DNA of 64,000 nucleotides from Pollutimonas harenae (GTDB lineage: Bacteria > Pseudomonadota > Gammaproteobacteria > Burkholderiales > Burkholderiaceae_B), in NCBI RefSeq assembly GCF_004153685.1, contig NZ_SDQD01000001.1:1302001-1366000 (forward strand), written 5' to 3'. Positions 27,944 through 36,252 of the stretch are shown piece after piece (the stretch's first letter is position 1; every line of letters starts with the position of its first letter). The translations under genes were made by a program, and so were the position numbers. The notes below the pieces were generated by a model. It was not told where the DNA came from. It ran no database searches and saw only the letters and a program-made list of their open reading frames with translations.

Positions 27944-28432
27944 ATGTATATCCCCATCCTACGTCAACGCACAATATATGCAGGCTTGCTTGTCGCGGGG
28001 CTGTTGGCCGGCTGCGCGGCACCTAGCGAGCCTCCGGCTCCCAAGGCTGAAGCGCCCAGCTGCAAGGCGGCCAGCAATGATGCGCTGGTGGGCAACTGGC
28101 TCAGTATACGCAAGCAAAAAGGCGTGGCAGGGGAACTGCGCACGTTGTTTACCCTGCATGCCGATGGCACTATGGCCTATACCGAACAGCTCAAGCGCAA
28201 CAGTAAGCCATCGCAGGGCTTGTCTGAAACGGGTTGCTGGGAGCACCAGCAGCAAACCCTGACGATGCGTACCCTGCACTCGAATGGGGTTCTGGTCAAT
28301 CTTGAGGACCCCATTTATACCAATCAGTACACCATCGTATCGGCTACCAACAAGGTGTTGTCGTTGAAAGACACTGAGGGCGCCTCAATGACCGCGAGAC
28401 GCATGTCGCCAGGTTATCGCCTGCCGTTTTAG
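27944..28432 (+). CDS. Small lipoprotein of unknown function
   Basis: 162 residues. A hydrophobic signal ends at LLAGCAAPSEPP, a good lipobox, followed by a short Pro/Ala linker. The mature part contains DALVGNWLSIRKQKG, FTLHADGTMAYTEQL and GCWEHQQQTLTMRT, a pattern of short beta strands like lipocalin-type or DUF-type small lipoproteins that start with a GxW motif. I do not recognise a family. AAGGAAGG lies before ATG 27944. Its stop overlaps the end of the convergent GntR gene by 4 bases. Confidence 0.8.
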   Translation: MYIPILRQRTIYAGLLVAGLLAGCAAPSEPPAPKAEAPSCKAASNDALVGNWLSIRKQKGVAGELRTLFTLHADGTMAYTEQLKRNSKPSQGLSETGCWEHQQQTLTMRTLHSNGVLVNLEDPIYTNQYTIVSATNKVLSLKDTEGASMTARRMSPGYRLPF

Positions 28433-29154
28433 CCTTTTGCTTGAAGGGCATTGGCGGTTTTTTGTCTGTCCCGGTCCAGCATGCCGTTGGCCGAATGCCA
28501 TAGATGCAGTCGCATTGCCTCATAAGCCTGCTCTGGATCGCCTGCCAAAATAGCTGCCGCAATGGCTTCGTGTTGTTCAATGGAGTTCTTGATGATCTGT
28601 TCTGCACCGATAACTTGTCGTAGCAAGGTCATGAACATGGCCAGCTGATACCGGTCGATCAGCTCGGCCAACTCGGGGTTGTCACTTATTTTGACGATGG
28701 CCTGATGAAACTCCCGGTTATGGGCAATGAATGAAGACATGACGAGTCTGTCTTTTTGTGCCTGGCCTTGCTTTACGATGGCTTCGAAGTATGCACGATT
28801 CTTGCCCAGGTCGATCCGTTTCGCAGCCAGGCGCGCAGCCTGCCCCTCCAATGCTTCCCGTATTTCGAAAAGATGGATGATTTCCGTGCGTGTGAGGCGG
28901 CGTACGATAGCCCCCCGATTTGGGATCAGTTCTATCAACCTGTCGGCAGCCAGACGCCGGAAAGCTTCTCGTAGCGGGCCTCGGCTGATGCCCAGCTCTT
29001 CAATCAAGTCTCGCGAAATCAGTCGTTGTCCGGGCACCAGTGTGCCATCCAGAATTTGCGATTTCAGGATGGCAGCGACGCGCTCGACCGTATCACCGCT
29101 TCTGGTAACGGTTTCAGGCGGCTCGACCGTGGTGGAGTTCTTTTTTTTCAACAT
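28429..29154 (-). CDS. GntR family regulator, FadR/FCD subfamily
   Basis: 241 residues. The winged helix (about 20-90) has LKSQILDGTLVPGQRLISRDLIEELG and SRGPLREAFRRLAADRLIELIPNRGAIVR. The C-terminal FCD ligand domain includes IREALEGQAARLAAKR and FHQAIVKISDNPELAELIDRYQ and ends in helices with the HxxxHE-like metal-binding His. FCD members bind small carboxylic acids and release DNA. It is divergent from the ABC-LeuCD operon, its most likely target. No strong Shine-Dalgarno is seen before ATG 29154. Confidence 0.92.
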   Translation of the reverse strand: MLKKKNSTTVEPPETVTRSGDTVERVAAILKSQILDGTLVPGQRLISRDLIEELGISRGPLREAFRRLAADRLIELIPNRGAIVRRLTRTEIIHLFEIREALEGQAARLAAKRIDLGKNRAYFEAIVKQGQAQKDRLVMSSFIAHNREFHQAIVKISDNPELAELIDRYQLAMFMTLLRQVIGAEQIIKNSIEQHEAIAAAILAGDPEQAYEAMRLHLWHSANGMLDRDRQKTANALQAKG

Positions 29155-29201
29155 TCAGAGGGACATTATAGTGACAGGTGTATGAATATAGTCTAATCTA
29201 A

Positions 29202-29229
29202 AAGTGTAGGACAAAAATATATAACACTT
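29202..29229. promoter_or_regulatory. Inverted repeat in the GntR/ABC divergent intergenic region
   Basis: AAGTGT and ACACTT, separated by 16 AT-rich bases, lie just upstream of the binding-protein gene and overlap sequence that could be its -10. It is the only clear dyad I see in the 103-base interval; candidate GntR operator by position only. Confidence 0.35.
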
Positions 29230-29257
29230 ACTTCCTAATAGACAGGAGACAAATATC

Positions 29258-30238
29258 ATGCTCAAACCTCTCAAGAAGTGGGCCATGCGTAGCCTGCTTG
29301 TTTCGGGTGTATTGGCCGCAAGTCATGCCAGCGCCATGAATCTGACCGTCACACATTGGGCCGATGGCATGTACGGCACACCTTTTGCCGTTGCGCTCGA
29401 AAAAGGCTTCTTTAAAGATGCAGGCGTCGATGTCACGGGGTTTATCACCTCCAAGGGTGGCGGAACCACCGTGCGTAATGCGCTGGCTGCAGACGTCCCT
29501 TACGGCGAGGTGGCTTTGTCGGCAGCGATTGCCGCAATCAAACAGGGCGTCAAGCTCACCATTGTGCATGCTGGCGTGATAAGCCTGGCGGACAACGTCT
29601 GGGTGGCCATGAAGGACTCCCCTTTGTCGTCCATCACCGACTTGAAGGGCAAGCGGCTGGGGTATAGCAGTCCTAAGTCGGTAACTGACATGGTGTCCAC
29701 CATAGCCCTGACCAATCGTGGGTTGTTGAAAGATGTCGAGCGCAAGACGGTGGGCAGCCTGAGTTCGGCCTACACAGCCCTGCGCGAGGGCGGAGTCGAT
29801 GTCATCTACATGACGGAACCGGTGCTTAGCCGTGAGAAAGACAATATCAAGATCGTCTTCAAATCCGGCGATGAAATTCCAAAGATGACGCAAACCGTGG
29901 GTGTTGTTCGCAGTGATTACCTGAAGAGCAATCCTGATGTCATCAAGGCCATTATCGAGGGTCGCCGCAAGGGCGTTGAATACCTGCGCGAGCATCCCGA
30001 TGAGACGGCTGAAATTCTGGCCAAGCACTACAAAATGGATGTAGCCATCACTACATCGGCGATCAATGACATCCTGGCATCAAAAGGTACATACTGGAGT
30101 ACCGGGAAATTTGATTACGAAGGCATGAACGCCATGCTCGAAGGCCTGGTGCTGGTCAAGGCAATCGAACCGGGGCCGTTTGATTGGTCCGAGATCGTCG
30201 ATGAAAGCCTGCTGCCCGCTGACCAACGCAGCAAATAA
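29258..30238 (+). CDS. ABC transporter periplasmic substrate-binding protein (NMT1/SsuA-like)
   Basis: 326 residues with a Sec signal peptide (basic start, hydrophobic core, cleavage near ASHASA). The mature part begins NLTVTHWADGMYGTPFAVALEKGFFK, the pattern of the nitrate/sulfonate/taurine/THI5-like family. A GGGTTVRNALAADVPYGEVA loop and WVAMKDSPLSSITDLKGKRLGY follow. AGGAG lies before the ATG. It is the first gene of an operon with ATPase, two permeases and LeuC/LeuD-like enzymes. Ligand is unknown; related transporters carry sulfonates, pyrimidine precursors and aromatic or dicarboxylic acids. Confidence 0.9.
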   Translation: MLKPLKKWAMRSLLVSGVLAASHASAMNLTVTHWADGMYGTPFAVALEKGFFKDAGVDVTGFITSKGGGTTVRNALAADVPYGEVALSAAIAAIKQGVKLTIVHAGVISLADNVWVAMKDSPLSSITDLKGKRLGYSSPKSVTDMVSTIALTNRGLLKDVERKTVGSLSSAYTALREGGVDVIYMTEPVLSREKDNIKIVFKSGDEIPKMTQTVGVVRSDYLKSNPDVIKAIIEGRRKGVEYLREHPDETAEILAKHYKMDVAITTSAINDILASKGTYWSTGKFDYEGMNAMLEGLVLVKAIEPGPFDWSEIVDESLLPADQRSK

Positions 30239-30246
30239 CGCTGTCG

Positions 30247-31092
30247 ATGAATATGGCATCCGTCAATATCACAGAAGCCGACCCCGTAGCAGTGCGCCCA
30301 CGGGCGCATGTTACGGCCGAAGAAGTCAGCAAGGTTTTTACACGGCCCGACACCGGAGAATCCTTTCATGCTTTGGGGCCTGTCAGTTTTGAGCTGAGGC
30401 AAGGAGAGTTCTTCTCTGTTGTGGGTCCGTCGGGCTGCGGCAAATCAACCTTGCTTGATCTGGTTGCGGGCCTCAGCGCCCCGACCGACGGACGTATTCA
30501 TTTCGAAGGAAACGAGGTAAAGGGACAAGTGCCCGAGGGGGTCGCTGTTGTATTTCAAGAGGATGCGAGCTTTCCCTGGCTGAATGTCTTCGATAATGCA
30601 GCGTTCGGTGCACGTCGAAATGGCTTGCCGGAGGTTGAAATCAAGGAGCGGGTCGATCATGCCCTGGCGTTTATGGGTTTGAGTGACTTTGCCAAATCCT
30701 ATCCGGCTCAGCTGTCTGGCGGCATGCGGCAGCGTGTGTGCATTGCCCGGGCCATGGTATTGCGCCCGCGCCTGATGCTGCTTGATGAGCCTTTTGGTGC
30801 GCTGGACCAGCAAACCCGCTTGCTGATGGGTGAAGAACTGCTCAAGCTATGGCGCGCAACGGATTCCACCGTTATGCTGATCACGCATTCCATCGATGAG
30901 GCGGTCCTGCTGTCGGACCGCATAGGTACCATGTCGGCCCGACCAGGCCACTTCATCGACATTCTCGAAACAGGGTGGCGACGCGACCGCGGCAGTGAGA
31001 CTGCCATGGATCCAAAGTATGGGGCGCTGCAATCCCGGATATGGGGAATGCTGCGTAATGAGTCGCTTAAAGCGCTGGGGGTTGGTGCATGA
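30247..31092 (+). CDS. ABC transporter ATP-binding protein (SsuB/TauB-like)
   Basis: 281 residues. Walker A GPSGCGKSTLLDL, Q-loop FQEDASFPWLNVFDN, signature LSGGMRQRV, Walker B LMLLDEPFGALD and the switch ITHSIDEAV are all intact. The first 35 residues precede the nucleotide-binding domain proper. It powers the two permeases that follow. It starts 8 bases after the binding-protein gene and overlaps the next gene in ATGA. Confidence 0.95.
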   Translation: MNMASVNITEADPVAVRPRAHVTAEEVSKVFTRPDTGESFHALGPVSFELRQGEFFSVVGPSGCGKSTLLDLVAGLSAPTDGRIHFEGNEVKGQVPEGVAVVFQEDASFPWLNVFDNAAFGARRNGLPEVEIKERVDHALAFMGLSDFAKSYPAQLSGGMRQRVCIARAMVLRPRLMLLDEPFGALDQQTRLLMGEELLKLWRATDSTVMLITHSIDEAVLLSDRIGTMSARPGHFIDILETGWRRDRGSETAMDPKYGALQSRIWGMLRNESLKALGVGA

Positions 31093-31916
31093 GTTCGTCG
31101 GCATTGGCAACGCCGGCCCCTATGCATGAGAGCCAAGGCAGCAGACTATGGCGCAAGCATCGTGTCGTCATTCTGCGATGTCTGATCATTATTTGTGGTG
31201 TTGCTTCGCTCGAGCTGGCTAGCAGGTTGGCCTGGATAGACCCCGTCTCGTTCATTCCTCCGTCGGAAATGGCTGCCAGCGCCTGGAATATGGTTTGGGA
31301 AGGAACCTATCAGGAAGATATCCTCCTGACCTTGTCCTCGGCAGGGCTTGCGGTGCTGCTGGCCATGTTGACGGGTTTCCTGTTCGGGCTGATGCTGTAC
31401 AAGCTACCGAGGCTGCGTCGTGTGCTGGATCCGCTGCTGCTTTCCTACTACGCAGTGCCCATCTTTGTGTTCTACCCCATGCTGATCGTCCTGTTCGGAC
31501 TCAATCGCTGGCCGCTCATCGTGCTGGGCTATCTGTTTGCATTGGTTGCGATGGCGGTGAATACCTTGAACGGCCTGGAGCGTATTCCCGTCGTGTTGTT
31601 GCGCACGGCAAGGGTGTTGCGCATGGGGCGTGTGCAGGAAGTGTGGCTGATCAAGTTGCCGGCCAGTCTTCCCTTTATCTTCACTGGAATCAAGTTGACG
31701 ATTGTGTACTCCTTCATTGCAGTCATTGCTGGCGAGTTCTTGCTGTCGGGAGCAGGATTTGGCTACCAGATCGCATTCGCCTACAACAATTTCGACAACC
31801 AGACGATGTACGGATTGATGTTGCTTCTGCTGTTGTTTGTCGGAACCATCAACCTGATTTTGCATACGGTAGAGCAGCGCCTGTATCAGCGCCGTGTGCT
31901 GAAGGAGGCCACATGA
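31089..31916 (+). CDS. ABC transporter permease 1
   Basis: 275 residues with about six membrane helices and the BPD_transp_1 coupling region (near GLERIPVVLLRTARVLRMG and VWLIKLPASLPFIFTGIK). It belongs to the SsuC/TauC type. Start overlaps the ATPase stop and its own stop overlaps permease 2, so the three are translationally coupled. Two separate permease genes suggest a heterodimeric channel. Confidence 0.92.
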   Translation: MSSSALATPAPMHESQGSRLWRKHRVVILRCLIIICGVASLELASRLAWIDPVSFIPPSEMAASAWNMVWEGTYQEDILLTLSSAGLAVLLAMLTGFLFGLMLYKLPRLRRVLDPLLLSYYAVPIFVFYPMLIVLFGLNRWPLIVLGYLFALVAMAVNTLNGLERIPVVLLRTARVLRMGRVQEVWLIKLPASLPFIFTGIKLTIVYSFIAVIAGEFLLSGAGFGYQIAFAYNNFDNQTMYGLMLLLLLFVGTINLILHTVEQRLYQRRVLKEAT

Positions 31917-32704
31917 GTACGGCAATCCGTACACGGGGACAGTCAGCAGCCCGACAACAATGGACAGACGGACTGCTGCTGGTGCTGGGCCTTGCCATCG
32001 CATGGAAGTGTGCCAGCTGGGGCCTCGGCGTAGAGGTCTTGCCTGGTCCCTGGCGAACGCTCCAGCAACTCATGCACGAGTTGCTGGAGCCTGATTTTCC
32101 CGCTCATCTGGCGGAAACCAGCAAGGCGTTTTTTACAGCATTGCTGATTGCTGTCGTGGCAGGTGTCGGTCTGGGGCTTTTCCTGGGTGCCCGACGCCTG
32201 GCAGGTGATGTGATGGAGCCGATACTGATCGCGCTGTACTCCATCCCAAAGATTTCTTTGTATCCGGTGATCTTGCTAATGTTCGGCTTGGGCTTATCGG
32301 CCAAGATTGCGTTCGGTGTAATTCACGGCATTATTCCCATCACAATATTTACGATGACGGCGGTGCGTAATATTCCCCAAGTCTATCTGCGTACTATCAA
32401 GGCCCATCGGCTTACGCCGTGGCAGGGCGCACGCCATGTGCTCGTTCCTGCCACCATACCCGAGATTGTCGCGGGTCTGCGCATTGGTTTTTCTCTCACC
32501 TTGCTGGGCACCTTGCTGGGCGAAATGTTTGCGTCCCAGCGTGGCATAGGCCACATGCTGATGCTTGCCATTGACCGAAACAATCCTCCTACCATTATGG
32601 CGCTGTCCTTAATGCTTTTTTTATTTGCCACCGTGGTAAGTATTGGGCTGTTGCGGTGGGATCGCCATCTACGGCGTGGCATTCAACCTAGAGGTACGGA
32701 ATGA
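31913..32704 (+). CDS. ABC transporter permease 2
   Basis: 263 residues, about six helices; coupling loop AVRNIPQVYLRTIKAHRLTP, followed by GARHVLVPATIPEIVAGLRIG and LLGTLLGEMFASQRGIGHML. SsuC/TauC family, distinct from permease 1. ATG 31913 is in an ATGA overlap with the preceding stop. The frame is open far upstream inside permease 1, but this is overlap artefact. Confidence 0.92.
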   Translation: MSTAIRTRGQSAARQQWTDGLLLVLGLAIAWKCASWGLGVEVLPGPWRTLQQLMHELLEPDFPAHLAETSKAFFTALLIAVVAGVGLGLFLGARRLAGDVMEPILIALYSIPKISLYPVILLMFGLGLSAKIAFGVIHGIIPITIFTMTAVRNIPQVYLRTIKAHRLTPWQGARHVLVPATIPEIVAGLRIGFSLTLLGTLLGEMFASQRGIGHMLMLAIDRNNPPTIMALSLMLFLFATVVSIGLLRWDRHLRRGIQPRGTE

Positions 32705-32723
32705 CGACCAAGCAAACACTCAA

Positions 32724-34133
32724 ATGAAGCAGACGCTCTTCGACAAAATCTGGAATGCACACGAAATTGCCTGCTTGCCGGGGGATATCAGCCTGCTGCA
32801 TATCGACCGTCATCTGATGCATGAGCTGACAGGTGTGGATGCCATGCGGATACTTGAGGGGCGGGGTGTTCCTGTACGTAATCCCGGGCTCACCTTTGCC
32901 ACGCTGGATCACGTCACCTCGACGCGACCGGGCAATTGTGCCGGCGATGCGGGATGGAGCAGCGATATGATCAACGCCATGCGCAAGGATACGGTGGCGA
33001 AGGGCATCGCCCTGTTCGACAACGATGATGGTCGCCGAGGTATTGTGCATGTTGTTGGTCCTGAGCTAGGCCTGAGTCTTCCCGGAACGACGATAGTGTG
33101 CGCAGACAGTCATACCTGTACGCACGGAGCTTTTGGCGCATTGGCCTGGGGAATTGGCTCTTCGGAGCTGGTGCATGTTCTGGCCACGCAAACCATACGC
33201 CAGAGGCGGCCCCGAACGATGCGCATCAAGCTTGGAGGGGTGGCGCGAGAAGGAGTCACCGCCAAAGATATTGTTTTGTATGTAATTGGTCAGTTGGGTG
33301 CATCAGCAGGCACGGGTCATGCCGTCGAGTTCGCGGGCCAGGCAGTTCGAGACCTGGATATGGAGGGGCGCATGACACTTTGCAATCTTTCGATTGAGCT
33401 TGGTGCCAAGATAGGCCTGGTTGCACCGGATGAAACCACTTTTCGTTATCTGAGAGGGCGTGAATTCAGCCCCAGGGAAGAAGTTTTCGATCAGGCAATG
33501 GCGCACTGGGCAACACTGCCCTCCGATTCCGAAGCGACGTACGAGCAAGAGGTTGAACTGGACATCAGCGGGATATCGCCTCAAGTGACGTGGGGTACCA
33601 GTCCCGAGCATGTTGTTGGAATTGACGCGTATATTCCGGATCCCCATCAGGAAAAAGACAGTAAGCGACGTCAATCGTTGATCAGTGCGCTTGAGTATAT
33701 GCAGCTGAAGGCGGGGCAGCGTATCGATCAGATCAGGATAGACAGGATTTTCATTGGCTCTTGCACCAACAGCCGTCTGTCTGACTTGCGGGAAGCGGCG
33801 CAAGTGCTCAAAGACAGACATATTGCGCCGGGAGTCACTGCCTGGGTTGTTCCAGGCTCCCTGCAAGTGAAAAAACAGGCAGAGAGTGAGGGGCTGCATA
33901 AGATATTCGAAGCCGCAGGCTGCCAATGGCGTGAGCCGGGATGCTCGATGTGTGTCGGGGCAAATGGCGATCTGGTGGGAAATGGAGAGCGTTGCGTATC
34001 CACATCGAATAGGAATTTCGTAGGCCGCCAAGGGCCAGGAGCCATGACACACCTGGCCAGCCCGGCGGTTGCCGCTGCCAGTGCGGTTGTGGGGACGATT
34101 GCCTCACCTGCCATGGCGAGGCAGATGCCATGA
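32724..34133 (+). CDS. LeuC-like hydro-lyase large subunit (aconitase superfamily)
   Basis: 469 residues, nearly the length of LeuC (466). The three 4Fe-4S ligands are present: GSCTNSR (Cys347) and GCSMC (Cys407, Cys410). So are CADSHTCTHGAFGALAWGIGSSE and ERCVSTSNRNFVGRQG. It pairs with the LeuD-like gene it overlaps by 4 bases. Reaction class: reversible hydration/dehydration of a hydroxy-dicarboxylate. Although close to 3-isopropylmalate dehydratase, the setting with GntR and an uptake ABC system suggests a catabolic substrate; known relatives include maleate and citraconate hydratases. ATG 32724 lacks a clear ribosome site but matches the family N-terminus. Confidence 0.85.
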   Translation: MKQTLFDKIWNAHEIACLPGDISLLHIDRHLMHELTGVDAMRILEGRGVPVRNPGLTFATLDHVTSTRPGNCAGDAGWSSDMINAMRKDTVAKGIALFDNDDGRRGIVHVVGPELGLSLPGTTIVCADSHTCTHGAFGALAWGIGSSELVHVLATQTIRQRRPRTMRIKLGGVAREGVTAKDIVLYVIGQLGASAGTGHAVEFAGQAVRDLDMEGRMTLCNLSIELGAKIGLVAPDETTFRYLRGREFSPREEVFDQAMAHWATLPSDSEATYEQEVELDISGISPQVTWGTSPEHVVGIDAYIPDPHQEKDSKRRQSLISALEYMQLKAGQRIDQIRIDRIFIGSCTNSRLSDLREAAQVLKDRHIAPGVTAWVVPGSLQVKKQAESEGLHKIFEAAGCQWREPGCSMCVGANGDLVGNGERCVSTSNRNFVGRQGPGAMTHLASPAVAAASAVVGTIASPAMARQMP

Positions 34134-34732
34134 AGCCATTCGTCTTATGCGAGACCCATGCGGCTCCCCTGGTACGCGACAATATCGATACCGATCTGAT
34201 TGTGCGCATAGAAAGAATTGCGCAGCTGAGGCGCGGCCAGTTCCAGCCTTGGGCCTTTGAAACCTGGCGCTACTTGCCCGATGGCTCCGAGAACCCTGAT
34301 TTCGTCCTGAATCAGGAGCCCTACCGGCAGACGCAGATCATCATGAGTGGCGCTAACTTTGGTTGTGGCAGCTCTCGTGAAATGGCGGTATGGGCACTCG
34401 AGGAGTTCGGTATTCGCTGTATCGTGGCAGAGAGTTACGGTGATATATTTTTCAATAATTGTCTGCAGAACGGTTTGCTGCCGGTGACCTTGGACCGCGA
34501 GACGATTCATAGCCTCGTGCAGGCGTCATTATCGGGCGACAAGATGTCCGTCGATCTGCGGCAATGTACTATCACGACCGCTGCCACGGGCAGCATTGCC
34601 TTTGTCGTTCCGGAAATGCAAAGACAGGCACTGCTGCAAGGGCAGGACGACATAGCGCAGACCTTGGCCATGCAGGACCAAATCGACGCCTTTCAGCAGC
34701 GCGATCGTCAAAGTCGCCCCTGGGTGTACTGA
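34130..34732 (+). CDS. LeuD-like hydro-lyase small subunit
   Basis: 200 residues, the length of LeuD. The swivel domain is recognised by VRDNIDTDLIV, GANFGCGSSREMAVWAL and YGDIFFNNCLQNGLLPV. In LeuD the motif after the serines is usually SSREHA; here Met85 replaces the His, and VRIERI replaces the usual IIPKQF region. Those positions shape the substrate pocket, so specificity may differ from isopropylmalate. ATGA overlap with the large subunit indicates coupled translation. Confidence 0.85.
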   Translation: MKPFVLCETHAAPLVRDNIDTDLIVRIERIAQLRRGQFQPWAFETWRYLPDGSENPDFVLNQEPYRQTQIIMSGANFGCGSSREMAVWALEEFGIRCIVAESYGDIFFNNCLQNGLLPVTLDRETIHSLVQASLSGDKMSVDLRQCTITTAATGSIAFVVPEMQRQALLQGQDDIAQTLAMQDQIDAFQQRDRQSRPWVY

Positions 34733-34734
34733 GT

Positions 34735-34754
34735 GCCCGGCAGCTTTGCCGGGC
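34735..34754. terminator. Hairpin between leuD-like gene and gltX
   Basis: GCCCGGCA and TGCCGGGC form an 8-bp stem across a 4-base loop, 3 bases after the leuD-like stop. No T-run follows on either strand, so it is at best a weak terminator of the two convergent units or an mRNA 3'-end stabiliser. Confidence 0.4.
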
Positions 34755-34765
34755 GGCTATGGCAG

Positions 34766-36175
34766 TCAGACGGCAGACAGCCGCTCAAGCACCCGTTCGC
34801 GCCCCAGTATGGCCAACACGGCACCTATCGCTGGGGTTTGCTTTTGGCCCGTAGCTACCAGGCGTAGCGGAATAGCCAGCTTGGGCATTTTTACGCCATG
34901 TTCTGACAGCATGTCCTTGATCAGGGCATCCAGCGCTTCGGTGGTCCAGTCTGGCAAGGCGCGCGCTTTTTTCGCGAAATCAGCCAGCAGGCTGCGGGCG
35001 GCTTCGTCAAGGTGTTCGGCCTGCAGTTCAGGACTGGCGGCTGTGTAGGGCGCACAGAACAGCATGGCGCCGTCGGCCAACTGGTTCAGTGTTTCGGCAC
35101 GATCCTTCAGCAGGCCCATCACCACTTGCAGGTTGATGGCGTCGGGGTCGCCCTGTCGCTGACGAATACGAGGCGCTACGCGTTCGGCCAGGTCTTCATT
35201 GCTGCTTTGCTTGATGTAATGCGCATTGACCCAGTTCAATTTCTTGGGGTCCCACTGAGCGGCTGATTTGGTCAGGTTGCGCGTGTCAAACCATTCCACC
35301 AGTTGTTCACGGCTGAACAGTTCGTCGTTGCCGTGGCTCCAGCCCAGGCGGGCAAGGTAATTGATCATCGCTTCAGGCAGGTAGCCTTCGTTGTCGTATT
35401 CCATGACGTTGACGGCACCGTGGCGTTTCGACAGCTTTTCGCCATCGGGTCCGAGTATCATGGGTACGTGTCCATATTGCGGCAGAGTGCCGCCCAGGGC
35501 GCGTAAAATATTGATTTGCCGGGGCGTATTGTTGACGTGATCGTCGCCGCGCAGCACATGAGTGATTTTCATGTCCCAGTCATCGACCACAACACAGAAG
35601 TTGTAGGTGGGTGTGCCGTCGGGACGGGCAATGATCAGGTCATCCAGTTCGCTGTTGTCGAAACTGATGGGGCCTTTGATCAGGTCGTTCCAGCCGGTTG
35701 CGCCTTCCTGGGGGTTCTTGAAGCGCACCACAGGCGTACGGTTGGCAGGTACGGGTGGCAAGGCTTTGCCGGATTCGGGCCGCCATGTGCCGTCGTAGCG
35801 GGGTTTGAGTCCGGCAGCGCGCGCCTTTTCGCGCATGGCCTCGACCTCTTCGGGACTGCTATAGCAGTAGTAGGCGGTGCCATCCTTGAGCATTTGGGCA
35901 ATCACTTCACGGTAGCGATCCATGCGTTGCATCTGGTAGAAAGGACCCTCGTCGGGCTGCATGCCCAGCCATTGCATGCTGTCAAGAATGGCTTGCACGG
36001 CCTCGGGTGTTGAGCGTTCCAGGTCGGTGTCTTCTATGCGCAGCACGAAAACACCCTGATGGTGGCGAGCAAAGGCCCAGGAAAACAGCGCAGTGCGAGC
36101 TCCCCCCAAGTGCAGGTATCCGGTGGGTGAAGGAGCGAAGCGGGTGCGAATAGCGGAAGAGGTGGACGAGGTCAT
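34766..36175 (-). CDS. gltX: Glutamyl-tRNA synthetase
   Basis: 469 residues, class I synthetase. [18 protein letters not shown] holds the HIGH-type motif and [14 protein letters not shown] the KMSKS-type loop. [22 protein letters not shown] and the C-terminal anticodon-binding helices are also present. It charges tRNA-Glu, feeding translation and tetrapyrrole synthesis. The four-cysteine zinc motif of E. coli GltX is not evident, as in many GltX1-type enzymes. Confidence 0.97.
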   Translation of the reverse strand: MTSSTSSAIRTRFAPSPTGYLHLGGARTALFSWAFARHHQGVFVLRIEDTDLERSTPEAVQAILDSMQWLGMQPDEGPFYQMQRMDRYREVIAQMLKDGTAYYCYSSPEEVEAMREKARAAGLKPRYDGTWRPESGKALPPVPANRTPVVRFKNPQEGATGWNDLIKGPISFDNSELDDLIIARPDGTPTYNFCVVVDDWDMKITHVLRGDDHVNNTPRQINILRALGGTLPQYGHVPMILGPDGEKLSKRHGAVNVMEYDNEGYLPEAMINYLARLGWSHGNDELFSREQLVEWFDTRNLTKSAAQWDPKKLNWVNAHYIKQSSNEDLAERVAPRIRQRQGDPDAINLQVVMGLLKDRAETLNQLADGAMLFCAPYTAASPELQAEHLDEAARSLLADFAKKARALPDWTTEALDALIKDMLSEHGVKMPKLAIPLRLVATGQKQTPAIGAVLAILGRERVLERLSAV

Positions 36176-36252
36176 TGTTAATCGTTAGGCTTGAGCAAGT
36201 AATCGTCCTATTTTAGAGTACAGATCAATTACCGTTGAAATTCGGATAAAAC

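Noticed and set aside
32643-32723. Earlier start for the LeuC-like gene
   Set aside because: The extra 27 codons overlap permease 2 and do not resemble any LeuC N-terminus; ATG 32724 matches the family start.
34735-34754. Strong terminator after the leuD-like gene
   Set aside because: The stem is good but there is no T-run on either strand; kept only as a low-confidence hairpin.
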